From NCBI GenBank assembly GCA_021323655.1, contig JAJPKO010000045.1:1-64000 (forward strand): DNA of 64,000 bases. Reading direction: 5' to 3'. Source of the DNA: Acidobacteriaceae bacterium (GTDB lineage Bacteria > Acidobacteriota > Terriglobia > Terriglobales > Acidobacteriaceae). Both the position numbers and the translations under genes were made by a program. A model generated the notes under the pieces. That model did not search any database. It had not been told where the DNA came from and saw only the letters and a list, made by a program, of their open reading frames with translations. Positions 17,362 through 25,207 of the stretch are shown piece after piece (positions within the stretch are counted from its first letter, which is position 1; each line of letters starts with the position of its first letter).

Positions 17362-17838
17362 ATGCGCCATCGCAATGCAGGATACAAACTCGGACGTAAC
17401 ACCAGCCATCGCCGCGCTCTTCTGCGCAACCTGGCCACGTCCGTCATTCTGGAAGACCGCGTCGAGACGACCGTAGCCAAGGCGAAGGCCGTGCGTCCTC
17501 ACGTGGAAAAACTCATTACCTTGGGCAAGAAGGGCGACCTGCATGCGCGGCGTCAGGCCCTCGCTTTCCTCCAGACCCGCGACGCGGTCACCCGTCTTTT
17601 TGACACGGTTGCCCCGCGTTACGGCGACCGCAACGGCGGCTATCTGCGTATCGTACGCCGTGGCTTCCAGCGCGGAGACGGTGCCGAGAAGGCATTCATT
17701 GAACTTCTCGGGGCCGAGGCCATTCTGGACGAGAAGCGCCAGAAGCGCGCCGAAGCTCGCCAGAAGCGCCGCGAAGAGCTGCAGAAGGCCATGGAAGCCG
17801 AACAGCAGCAGGCCGGCGAAGGCGGCGAACAGGCCTAG
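17362..17838 (+). CDS. rplQ: 50S ribosomal protein L17
   Basis: L17 lies near the tunnel exit. [25 protein letters not shown] at the N-terminus (part of the family core) is unmistakable. It has 158 residues, longer than the ~127 of Escherichia coli. The extra residues are a helical, charged C-terminal tail ([19 protein letters not shown]) ending in Gly-Glu-rich sequence. It closes the ribosomal cluster and is followed by a hairpin terminator. Confidence 0.98.
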   Translation: MRHRNAGYKLGRNTSHRRALLRNLATSVILEDRVETTVAKAKAVRPHVEKLITLGKKGDLHARRQALAFLQTRDAVTRLFDTVAPRYGDRNGGYLRIVRRGFQRGDGAEKAFIELLGAEAILDEKRQKRAEARQKRREELQKAMEAEQQQAGEGGEQA

Positions 17839-17855
17839 AGAGTACAAAATACGAA

Positions 17856-17890
17856 AAAAGCGCACTCTGCTTCATACAAAGTGCGCTTTT
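17856..17890 (+). terminator. intrinsic terminator after rplQ
   Basis: AAAAGCGCACT (17856-17866) and AGTGCGCTTTT (17880-17890) form a perfect 11-bp stem with a 13-nt loop. The right arm ends in TTTT, and the left arm is A-rich, so it may work in both directions. It lies 17 nt after the rplQ stop and is the natural end of the ribosomal transcription unit. Confidence 0.85.
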
Positions 17891-18327
17891 CGAGCTTTAG
17901 GCCAGTGGATGAGTCACCAGCACAGGGGCCTCCTCAGATCTTGTCAATCCTTACGAAGGTAACACTCCAACCCTAAACAGTCCAGAATCATGTACATCCC
18001 CAACCAACCCCCAAGCCGGGAATTTCCCCTCTACCTGATATCCTGAAAGAAAGAAAAGTGTGAGCGGGGTGAAGAGCTACCACGACCTCCTAAAAACTCA
18101 TCTCATTTATCAATTCACAAACCGGATTCAGTCTAACTCCATTAATTGAAAATACAGAATCCCCGTGCAGTCTGTGGGGCTGTTGCTTACCCCCTCGTAA
18201 GTTGTTGAAAATACTGGGATGAATCTAACTCGCGCAGAATCAATAGGATAGCGGGGGATGATCCCTCGCTAAGTGATTGAAAATAAAGAAAAATGGATCT
18301 GGGCAGAGGAGGGGGTACCAGCATGCC
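17891..18327. repeat. gene-free stretch with degenerate TTGAAAATA repeats
   Basis: No gene is visible between the terminator and the acetyltransferase. TTGAAAATAC occurs at 18146 and 18205 and TTGAAAATAA at 18277. Two copies share a longer frame, ACCCCCTCGTAAGTTGTTGA from 18189 and ATCCCTCGCTAAGTGATTGA from 18261, and GAGGGGGTACC near 18308 is an inverted partial match to the ACCCCCTC word. The stretch is lower in GC than its surroundings. It looks like decayed copies of an intergenic repeat. Confidence 0.45.
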
Positions 18328-19014
18328 CTAGGCCGGACGTTTCATCGCTACCAGATAGAGTGACCGTCTTATCCTGAACCCTGACCTTTCGTACACACGG
18401 ATCGCCGCAGCATTGTCCTGCCGCACTCCAAGGAACGGGGTCTCGCCGTGCTCCAGAATCCCGCTGGCAACCGCCGCCACCAGGCCATTGGCGTATCCCT
18501 TGCCTCTGTGGTCAGGGTGAGTGCAGACCGCGCTCACCTCTACCCATCCCGGAGGATTCGTCCGCCTTCCTGTCATCGCAACCAGTTGTCCTGCCACCCG
18601 AATTCCCCGGTACCCGCCCAGCTCAATCGTGCGCTGGCGAAATGGACCCGGCTCTGTCAGGCGGGCAAGCGCAATCATTTCTGGAACATCGTTCGTGCCC
18701 AGGTCTTCGACCGCATACCCACGAACCGGAGGTGCCAGCGCCTCACACACCATCTGCTCCATCATGGTGTTCAGGGTGAACCGCCATCCTTCCGGAATCC
18801 GGGGATGGGTATCAAGAAATAGGACGACAACGTCCTCCGGCCCCAGCAGCTCGGCCAGTGCACGATACGCTTCAGGAGTCTGCTCGCGCACCGCCGCCAG
18901 TGGTCCAACGTCAGCGTGGTAGCGCATGGCCAGACCATCCCCGACGGCAAACCCGGCATGGTTCCCTGAGAGCGAATGCCAGATTGGATTATCAAGCGCC
19001 TTCGCGTTGTTCAT
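18328..19014 (-). CDS. GNAT family N-acetyltransferase (FR47-like)
   Basis: A predicted acyl-CoA-dependent N-acetyltransferase of 228 residues. The acetyl-CoA binding motif is VCTHPDHRGKGYANGL at about residues 163-178, followed by LGVRQDNAAAIRVYERSGFR, the standard end of the GNAT fold. The N-terminal half is more divergent and resembles the two-domain FR47 subgroup. Substrate unknown. It stands alone, facing the ribosomal cluster, with AAGAAG just before its ATG. Confidence 0.9.
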   Translation of the reverse strand: MNNAKALDNPIWHSLSGNHAGFAVGDGLAMRYHADVGPLAAVREQTPEAYRALAELLGPEDVVVLFLDTHPRIPEGWRFTLNTMMEQMVCEALAPPVRGYAVEDLGTNDVPEMIALARLTEPGPFRQRTIELGGYRGIRVAGQLVAMTGRRTNPPGWVEVSAVCTHPDHRGKGYANGLVAAVASGILEHGETPFLGVRQDNAAAIRVYERSGFRIRRSLYLVAMKRPA

Positions 19015-19068
19015 CTTCTTGATAAATAATGGATGATTCGGTCACCGCAAACGCCGCAGAGAATCTGA

Positions 19069-19330
19069 ATGGGAAAACGAATCGGTCATGGGCTTCTGTA
19101 TTTGGCACTGCTCCTGCTCACCGCGTGGGCCGTCCTTGCGCTCTATTTCGATGTGCGCATCGCCTGGCTGCGCTGGCCGGCGATTTGTCCTCTACCTTGC
19201 CGCGGTCGTCTGGGCTGTCTTCCGTTCCTGCCGCTTCTGGCGGCGCGTTGAAGGCAATATCGCAGGAGACAGCCTGCCCTTCGCAGAGCTGAAGCGGCGA
19301 GCCTACATCAATCCGGCCGCAAAGGCCGCA
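19069..19330 (+). pseudogene. frameshifted N-terminal remnant of a DUF4105-like membrane protein
   Basis: The first ~38 codons read as a membrane segment, LLYLALLLLTAWAVLALYFD followed by AWLRWPA, similar to the N-terminus I associate with DUF4105 proteins. At about 19183 the frame breaks; one frame over, the hydrophobic segment resumes as FVLYLAAVVWAVFRSCRFWRR and then fades into unrelated sequence. The two halves join into a two-helix N-terminus with a single-base shift, but nothing resembling the catalytic C-terminal domain follows. I infer a decayed gene; a sequencing error would not explain the missing downstream part. Confidence 0.4.
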
Positions 19331-19390
19331 GACAGTGATCCGAATTTTTCGCGGAAGATTCGCGAAGGCAGACCTGGATTCGGCAACAAT

Positions 19391-19795
19391 CTATAACAAA
19401 CCCGCGAGGAACGGCGCGACTGTATGGAAGGCAATTCCGCCAAACTTCGCAATTGTTCCCGCAATGCTTCCAATCGCGGTCAGTTCACTCTGCGCCGCGC
19501 CGGATGCCTTGACCAGCAGATTCAGCTTCTCCAGCCCTGACTCCAGCTTGCTCTTCGCTTCTGGCTCTTTCACGTCCTGGCTCATGGGCTGAACCACACT
19601 CTCTACAATCGTGCTCTTCATCGCGTCCGGCATGCTGGATTTCTGTATCTCAGCCTTAAGCTCATCAATCAGCTTAAGGAGCCGCTGCTGGTCTGCCGCA
19701 TTGTGGATGGAGGCGCGCGCTGAGGCGCCTGCGCCAATCGCAATTCCCTGGCCGGAAACGCTGCCGCCCACATAAGTCCCGCTGTTGTCTCTCAT
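19391..19795 (-). CDS. protein with Gly-Ser motif and helical C-terminal part
   Basis: Function unknown, 134 residues. Residues 5-27 read as a Gly/Ser/Ala-rich beta-like motif (YVGGSVSGQGIAIGAGASAR). A charged helix follows (QQRLLKLIDELKAEIQKS), then an amphipathic helix and a C-terminal hydrophobic segment around GSIAGTIAKFGGIAFHTVAPFLAGLL, possibly membrane-active. Its ATG overlaps the stop of the preceding gene (ATGA), so the two are coupled. The same Gly-Ser motif ends that upstream protein. Similar motifs occur in small proteins of bacterial conflict systems, but no specific family is claimed. Confidence 0.75.
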   Translation of the reverse strand: MRDNSGTYVGGSVSGQGIAIGAGASARASIHNAADQQRLLKLIDELKAEIQKSSMPDAMKSTIVESVVQPMSQDVKEPEAKSKLESGLEKLNLLVKASGAAQSELTAIGSIAGTIAKFGGIAFHTVAPFLAGLL

Positions 19796-20586
19796 AGATT
19801 TGCTCCGGTTTCCGCGCGGACCGCGGTAGATGCAAGGCTGTGTTCTCCCACCGCGATACCAGCGCCCTGAATGCTTCCATTCACATTCACCGAATGATCA
19901 TCCATATGAATGGTGACGTTATAGATTGCGCCAGCAGGAACGGACATCACTGGCATCTGCTCTTTGGTTCTCGGGTTCACAATGTTCAATTGCACCTGGT
20001 CCGGGTGCTTCGGGTCCGCCACAGCAATCACAGAAGAGGGCAGCGGGCTCCCGCCGGAAGTATTAATGCCTCCCACGAATTGCAGACACGGCGCCAGGAA
20101 TTCGCTCCATCGCTGAGTCTGCACCATCACCATGACCTTCACCGTGGACTGTGGCCCCTGTATCAGCAGGACCAGCACGTGGATGGTGATGTTAAAAGGA
20201 GGCATCCCGACTGCGTCGAACTCTCTTCCCAGGGCCAGTCCGGTTTGCAACGGAACCTGCCGCATCGGCGTGAAGTTGAATACGTATTGCACCTGTAAGG
20301 ATTGCGCCAGCCCCCACGCCACATCCGGGGATTCGAGGTTTTGTATCCCCATCATGGCCATCTGGGCAGTCGTAAGGTCCATCTCTTCGACGGCCACAAT
20401 GGCCGGAGTGAACTGGCTGAGCTGCGACCCTGACGGCAGGAGCACAAACATGCTGAGGGGCTGCGGAATGCCGCGCATCCGCGCCATCATGGCCGAATAC
20501 TGCATCATCGGGTTTGGAGGAACAACGACAAACCCCTCTGGCAGTGCAGCTGTAAAGTTCACTCCGCGGATGACTCGTTGGTCCAA
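19792..20586 (-). CDS. uncharacterised protein with C-terminal Gly-Ser motif
   Basis: Function unknown, 264 residues. The body is beta-rich and hydrophobic without a signal peptide, with many Met residues near the N-terminus (MMQYSAMMARMRG). The C-terminal ~45 residues read YNVTIHMDDHSVNVNGSIQG then GAGIAVGEHSLAS, closely related to the N-terminal motif of the next gene. The start is TTG; an in-frame GTG eight codons later is an alternative, and neither has a strong ribosome binding site. The stop overlaps the next start. It lies 91 nt after the Kdo-hydroxylase-like gene on the same strand. Confidence 0.75.
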   Translation of the reverse strand: MDQRVIRGVNFTAALPEGFVVVPPNPMMQYSAMMARMRGIPQPLSMFVLLPSGSQLSQFTPAIVAVEEMDLTTAQMAMMGIQNLESPDVAWGLAQSLQVQYVFNFTPMRQVPLQTGLALGREFDAVGMPPFNITIHVLVLLIQGPQSTVKVMVMVQTQRWSEFLAPCLQFVGGINTSGGSPLPSSVIAVADPKHPDQVQLNIVNPRTKEQMPVMSVPAGAIYNVTIHMDDHSVNVNGSIQGAGIAVGEHSLASTAVRAETGANL

Positions 20587-20677
20587 AGTGCGAGAAGTAT
20601 AGGCCCGGAGATGAGAAAATGCACGGAATTATTTTGCAGAAAGCTCGGGGCATTGGTTGTGTCGCAAGGCTTCTCAT

Positions 20678-21619
20678 TCAGGCAGAGAAGAATGTCCCGG
20701 GCCTTCCCACGAGCGGCGCACCTGCAATTTCTTCCAGCACCTTCAGCGGAGAACTCGCCGGCGCAACCAGCGCCTGCGGACGTACCAGAAACGTCTGTTC
20801 GAGAGCATATTGTCCAGCAAGGACTGCATGCGGAACCGTGTCCGTGTAGGCCATCCAGCTCGATCCCGGCGGAAAATTGAAATTGTATTTTGGGCACTCG
20901 GCCTGGAACCCGGGGTTTTCTTTCAGAAAATTATGAAAGCGCATCATGAAGTCGTCATAGGGCGATCGCTTGATGGAAGGAATTGCCGCGCCCAGTCCAA
21001 TCCCACGTCCCACGGCCTTTGCAGCGCGGACAAAAGCACCGTCTACCCGCGGAGCAATCTGCTGCGGCGCAAATTGTTTCACCACTTTCGCAAAAGGATC
21101 ACTCACGACCCAGTCCCGCGTCCGTGAAGGATGAATGTTGTTAAAGAAGCGCAGAATCCGCGCTCCATGCGTGGGCCGCGTAGGAAAAGCATCGGTATGC
21201 AAAAGGTCATTGCGGCGGCGCAGCGGAAGGTCGCGGCCCTCTTCTTCCTGAGGGCGAAAGCTTGCGTAGTCAAGCTGCCAATTGGCCTTATAAGGAGCGA
21301 GAAATTCCGTCAGAAACTCAGTGACGGTCCGGGAATACTGACGCATGATCGTCTGCAATCGCGCCACTGCCTGCGCATTGGCAGTCTTTGTGTCCACACC
21401 ACTCAGTTTGTCCAGGTTTGGTTTGTAAGCAATGTTTTTATGGAGCGAGCTGTCTGTCTGCTGCTGCCCCAGCAGAAATGTAATGTCGTCCTGCGGAATC
21501 TGGACCGGTGTTTGCGGAAAATATAGAATGTCGCCTGCTTCCAGTTGCGCGCACCACTGGCGCGTCTCTTCTGACGAACGGCCTGCCAGCGCTTCTGCGG
21601 AAATCGTAATCACCGCCAT
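20678..21619 (-). CDS. kdoO: Kdo hydroxylase-like Fe(II)/2-oxoglutarate oxygenase
   Basis: Resembles the Kdo 3-hydroxylase family (KdoO), which converts the outer Kdo sugar of lipid A-Kdo to Ko. The iron-binding H-x-D is LLHTDAFPTRPTHG with H141 and D143, and a distal histidine H229 lies in MRFHNFLKENPGF. The C-terminal VPHAVLAGQYALEQTF is also family-like. The ATG used gives 313 residues; a TTG 13 codons earlier would overlap the upstream membrane-protein gene. It probably acts at the cytoplasmic face of the inner membrane. Assignment is by recalled motif pattern, without a search. Confidence 0.75.
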   Translation of the reverse strand: MAVITISAEALAGRSSEETRQWCAQLEAGDILYFPQTPVQIPQDDITFLLGQQQTDSSLHKNIAYKPNLDKLSGVDTKTANAQAVARLQTIMRQYSRTVTEFLTEFLAPYKANWQLDYASFRPQEEEGRDLPLRRRNDLLHTDAFPTRPTHGARILRFFNNIHPSRTRDWVVSDPFAKVVKQFAPQQIAPRVDGAFVRAAKAVGRGIGLGAAIPSIKRSPYDDFMMRFHNFLKENPGFQAECPKYNFNFPPGSSWMAYTDTVPHAVLAGQYALEQTFLVRPQALVAPASSPLKVLEEIAGAPLVGRPGTFFSA

Positions 21620-21644
21620 AAATCGAACCTGCCCAACCCCACCA

Positions 21645-21917
21645 TTACCTTTGCGCAAGCTTTCTGCGCGCCCACGAACTGAGAAGCACTACCAGGCTCA
21701 AAGCCAGTACGCCCGCGCCCACCGGAAGAGCGAAATATTCGTAGCTATTTGCAAAATCCACATGGTGTCCGGACACGTTATAAAAGAGAATGCCTAAGAT
21801 AGCCAGGAAGCAGGTAGCAAAGAAGGCAGCGACTCCCAGCGAAATGGCCATCAACAAGCTGGCCACAAAGCCGAAGCCGGAAAACCTGCCGCTTTGCGGA
21901 TGTGTAGCAGCGCCCAT
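21645..21917 (-). CDS. small two-helix membrane protein
   Basis: A 90-residue protein with hydrophobic segments at about residues 18-48 and 62-82 and a basic C-terminus (SSWARRKLAQR). It belongs to no family I recognise. It lies directly upstream of the Kdo-hydroxylase-like gene on the same strand with a 25-nt gap, so the two are likely co-transcribed. Its ATG is only 21 bp from the divergent ATG of the next gene, leaving almost no room for two separate promoters. Confidence 0.6.
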   Translation of the reverse strand: MGAATHPQSGRFSGFGFVASLLMAISLGVAAFFATCFLAILGILFYNVSGHHVDFANSYEYFALPVGAGVLALSLVVLLSSWARRKLAQR

Positions 21918-21938
21918 AACAAGCTAGAATACAAGTTT

Positions 21939-22676
21939 ATGGCTGGAACCGCCCAGATCGAATTGTTGTCAGCACAGAAAGTAGCACAGGAATCGCAAAT
22001 TCTCCAGGCCCCGAATGGTGTCTGTTACACCCAGTTTGGAGATACCCTTCTTTCCGCCCCGGATCTGGAGCGGCTCGTGCAGGCCGTCCCATCCGGGATA
22101 GCCGTCGCGCTCAAACGCCGCGCCTATTACTTTGTTCCTCTCACCATCAGTGAAGACGACTCGACCCTGGTCGCGCCTACCTACACGATTGACTACAGCG
22201 ATCGAGCCATCTGCCACCGGAATGTGCATTTTGGTAATTCCGAATGTATTTTCATTTCCACTCGTCTTATGCAGGACCGCTTTGCGCTGGCTTTTGAGTT
22301 CTTCATCAATGTGGGTCGTCACTTTGTGGATGAAGCTGGTGTGCCGGCGAGCTTCTCGGACCTTATCTGGTCGCAGGCCCAGGCCGATGTTCGCGGAGAA
22401 ACCAGCCACGATGCATGGGAACATCGCCATCACGCCGTCGCCTCTGGCCACGTGGACGAAAAGGCAAAGAACTCCTTCTTTGAGGCTGCATTTGCAGACG
22501 CGATCGCCATCTATATGCTCTCGTTGACGATAGACTTCGACTATACGGACCTGCGCGAGCGCGAATATCCTTTGCTGGCAGCTCCAGCGCTGGCGGAGCG
22601 TCTGCGGCATATCGCTGGACTGTTTCCTCCAAATCCCGGATACGAGTTTGAGATTCGATACAGACGGCGCAATTAA
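21939..22676 (+). CDS. uncharacterised protein
   Basis: Function unknown, 245 residues, soluble, no signal peptide. The N-terminal half is beta-rich. The C-terminal half is helical and contains a His-rich stretch (HDAWEHRHHAVASGHVDEKA) followed by FFEAAFADAIAIYML. The start chosen gives MAGTAQIELL; an upstream ATG 15 codons earlier overlaps the divergent gene. TAGAAT lies about 8 nt before this ATG in the position of a -10 box, so the mRNA may be leaderless. Confidence 0.75.
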   Translation: MAGTAQIELLSAQKVAQESQILQAPNGVCYTQFGDTLLSAPDLERLVQAVPSGIAVALKRRAYYFVPLTISEDDSTLVAPTYTIDYSDRAICHRNVHFGNSECIFISTRLMQDRFALAFEFFINVGRHFVDEAGVPASFSDLIWSQAQADVRGETSHDAWEHRHHAVASGHVDEKAKNSFFEAAFADAIAIYMLSLTIDFDYTDLREREYPLLAAPALAERLRHIAGLFPPNPGYEFEIRYRRRN

Positions 22677-22792
22677 GTACGCACCGAATCGCTGCAACCC
22701 GTCTTTATTTCACATTGTTTCTGAGCTTTTGCGTTGCCAAGTCTGTTATCCTTCCACTTCCTTTTTGGAAGCCTTTTAGGAGGACCTTACGC

Positions 22793-24565
22793 ATGCTTGA
22801 CCACTCCCGCCGGATTCTGCCGGCACTGCTACTCATTGCCACTGTTCCAGCTTTTGCTGCGGACAAGTCCAAAGCCAAAGCTACTGCTGATGACGATGCA
22901 CCTTCTTATGCGCAGGCCCAGCCGGCCACAGAAAACATTGATCTCACAATGTACCAGCGCATTCGCGAAGAGGAGCTCCAGCATTCGCACATTATGGAGT
23001 ATGCGTCCGCGCTGACGGACGATATTGGACCGCGCCTTACCGGCTCGCCCAACATGGCCAAAGCCAATGCCTGGACGCGGGACCAGCTTACTGCGATGGG
23101 TTGTGTGAATGCGCATCTGGAAGACTGGGGCGAGTTCGGAATGGGCTGGCAGCAGCTCAACACGTGGGTGCGCATGACTTCGCCCGATACCGCCGTATTT
23201 ATCGCGCAGGCTACGCCATGGTCTCCTTCCACGAACGGTGCGGTGAGCGGCGAAGCGGTCTACGTCAATATTCAGGATGAGAAGGACTTTGACAAATATA
23301 AAGGCAAGCTTGCAGGCAAGGTCGTCTTTCTGGGAGAGATGCGCGATGTTCCTCCCGTAGACAAGGCACTCTTTGAGCGCTATTCCGACAAGGAGCTGGA
23401 AGAAATTGCAGAGTATCCGGTCAGTGACCGCGAAGCGCGTGATTTTCAGGCCCGCCTCCGCGTCTACCTGCAGCGCTATCAACTGGCAGACAAGATTGCG
23501 CAGTTCCTGGCTAATGAGAAGGCGCTCGCCGTTGTCCGGCCCAGCCGCGACGGCAAAAATGGCGGAGGCTCCGGCGGCACCATCTTTGATGACAACGGAG
23601 CTGCGCTCGGACGCCAGCCCTATCTCGCCGACCACAAGGTCAAGCTGCCCGTCGTTGTCATGGCGATCGAAAACTACGGTCGCGTTTACCGTCTTCTCGA
23701 GGCCCACGTTCCCGTCACGATCGAGATGGACGTGGAGACAAAGTTTACCGGTGACCACGAGCACGGTTATGACACGGTCGCGGAGATTCCGGGTACCGAT
23801 CCGAAGCTGAAGGATGAAGTGGTGATGGTCGGCGGCCATCTCGATAGCTGGATTGCAGGCACGGGAGCAACCGACAATGGGGCCGGCTCTGTAGTGGCCA
23901 TGGAGGTCATGCGCATCCTGAAGGCGCTTGATGTGCATCCACGCCGGACCATCCGCATCGCGCTCTGGAGCGGGGAAGAAGAAGGACTCTTCGGGTCACG
24001 CGGATATGTCAAGCAGCACTTTGGCTATGCGCCTCCGCTGACGACACCAGACCAACAGGCCCTTCCCGAGTTTCTGCGCAAGACGGGGCCGCTTGAAATT
24101 AAGCCGGAACAAAAGCTCATTTCGGCGTACTTCAACGTGGACAACGGTTCCGGACGGATCCGCGGCATCTATTTGCAGGGGAACGCGGCCGTTGCGCCGA
24201 TCTTCGCGCAATGGATGGCTCCGCTCAAAGACCTGGGCGTGACAACCATCTCGATGCGCAATACCGGAGGCACGGACCATCTTTCGTTCGACGCGGTCGG
24301 CATTCCCGGCTTCCAGTTCATTCAGGATGACCTTGCCTACGAAAGCCGCACGCACCACTCCAACATGGATACCTATGAACAGCTGCAGGCGGCAGACCTG
24401 AAGCAGATTGCAACGGTGGAGGCGATCTTTGTTTACAACGCAGCGATGCGCGACCAGATGATTCCGCGCAAGCCGCTGCCGCACCCTGAGCTGCGCGACA
24501 AGCTGAATGCGCCGATTCCGAACCTCTTCCCGGGAGCCATTCCTCCTGCCGAGGAGAAAAAGTAA
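22793..24565 (+). CDS. secreted M28 family metallopeptidase with PA-type insertion
   Basis: A predicted zinc aminopeptidase exported by a signal peptide (RRILPALLLIATVPAFAAD). The M28 ligands are visible: H349 in GGHLDSW, D361 in TDNGAG, the E395-E396 pair in WSGEEEGLFGSRGY, D450 in VDNGSG, and H521/H522 in THHSNMD. A segment of ~150 residues before the catalytic part looks like the PA domain common in this family. It has 590 residues. The ATG follows TAGGAGGACC, far stronger than the upstream ATG. A hairpin terminator follows the stop. Confidence 0.93.
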   Translation: MLDHSRRILPALLLIATVPAFAADKSKAKATADDDAPSYAQAQPATENIDLTMYQRIREEELQHSHIMEYASALTDDIGPRLTGSPNMAKANAWTRDQLTAMGCVNAHLEDWGEFGMGWQQLNTWVRMTSPDTAVFIAQATPWSPSTNGAVSGEAVYVNIQDEKDFDKYKGKLAGKVVFLGEMRDVPPVDKALFERYSDKELEEIAEYPVSDREARDFQARLRVYLQRYQLADKIAQFLANEKALAVVRPSRDGKNGGGSGGTIFDDNGAALGRQPYLADHKVKLPVVVMAIENYGRVYRLLEAHVPVTIEMDVETKFTGDHEHGYDTVAEIPGTDPKLKDEVVMVGGHLDSWIAGTGATDNGAGSVVAMEVMRILKALDVHPRRTIRIALWSGEEEGLFGSRGYVKQHFGYAPPLTTPDQQALPEFLRKTGPLEIKPEQKLISAYFNVDNGSGRIRGIYLQGNAAVAPIFAQWMAPLKDLGVTTISMRNTGGTDHLSFDAVGIPGFQFIQDDLAYESRTHHSNMDTYEQLQAADLKQIATVEAIFVYNAAMRDQMIPRKPLPHPELRDKLNAPIPNLFPGAIPPAEEKK

Positions 24566-24579
24566 CTACTCAGCTAAGG

Positions 24580-24604
24580 AAGGCGCGGCCCATTGCCGCG
24601 CCTT
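24580..24604 (+). terminator. hairpin terminator after M28 peptidase
   Basis: AAGGCGCGGC (24580-24589) and GCCGCGCCTT (24595-24604) form a perfect 10-bp stem with a 5-nt loop, 15 nt after the peptidase stop. The right arm ends in CCTTTCC, a weak T-tract. Position and stability make it the likely end of that transcript. Confidence 0.7.
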
Positions 24605-24647
24605 TCCCCGCTCCGCTCTAAAGGCCCCTTCTTTTTTCATTTTCATC

Positions 24648-24667
24648 GGCACGGCTGAAGCCGTGCC
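24648..24667. repeat. REP-like palindrome with GGCTGAAGCC core
   Basis: GGCACGGC-TGAA-GCCGTGCC is a perfect 8-bp stem with a TGAA loop (9 bp with a two-base loop). Its core GGCTGAAGCC is the reverse complement of the core of the 8134 hairpin, pointing to a dispersed family. It may also help terminate transcription from the M28 gene. Confidence 0.6.
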
Positions 24668-24748
24668 CTTCCAAAACAAACCCAACCGCGACACAACCGA
24701 CGCCCCAGGTAGATTGCCGGGAACGCGAAGGAGTATCATGCTTAGAAG

Positions 24749-25207
24749 ATGCAGCTGAAACGATGGTTCCTGGCAATTGCCGGAGTCCTGATGCTCTCCC
24801 TTTTGTCGAATGCGCAGGAGTTGGGTTACTGGCGTGCTACCAGCTCCACCGCTGAGTCTATTACCGGCGACATTGCTTTTTCTGATGCAAAGCTACTGAT
24901 CAACTTTGCAACGTTTCCGATGGTGCAGGCGCGCGAGCTTTCTTCCGCGGAAGTAAGCGCAGTTTTCGATGCAGACAGCAACTCTCCTGCAAAGGGACAT
25001 CTCTACAAAATAGACATTCCGGCGCAAAAGAAGTTCCTGCACAAGAACACGCTCTGCGGGCAGGAAGAGACGCAGTGGATGGCCACCTACGTCCAGGGCA
25101 AATCGCTCTCCGTAGCATTTTTCTCCGGGCAGAGGCCCCCGGTGTTTACCCTCGACGCCATCCAGAACTCGACCAGCCTGTGTGGGACGTTTTTTTATTC
25201 CCGCTGA
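24749..25207 (+). CDS. small secreted protein of unknown function
   Basis: A 152-residue protein with a clear signal peptide (KRWFLAIAGVLMLSLLSNA, cleavage after about residue 22). The mature part is beta-rich with a cysteine at TLCGQEE and another at SLCGTFF, which may pair. No family recognised. It ends inside the 3' end of the convergent pseudouridine synthase gene (13-nt overlap of coding sequences on opposite strands). Confidence 0.75.
   Translation: MQLKRWFLAIAGVLMLSLLSNAQELGYWRATSSTAESITGDIAFSDAKLLINFATFPMVQARELSSAEVSAVFDADSNSPAKGHLYKIDIPAQKKFLHKNTLCGQEETQWMATYVQGKSLSVAFFSGQRPPVFTLDAIQNSTSLCGTFFYSR

Noticed and set aside
22829-23938. A 369-codon minus-strand frame opposite the M28 peptidase
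   Set aside because: The plus strand has a signal peptide and all zinc ligands, so this is a shadow.
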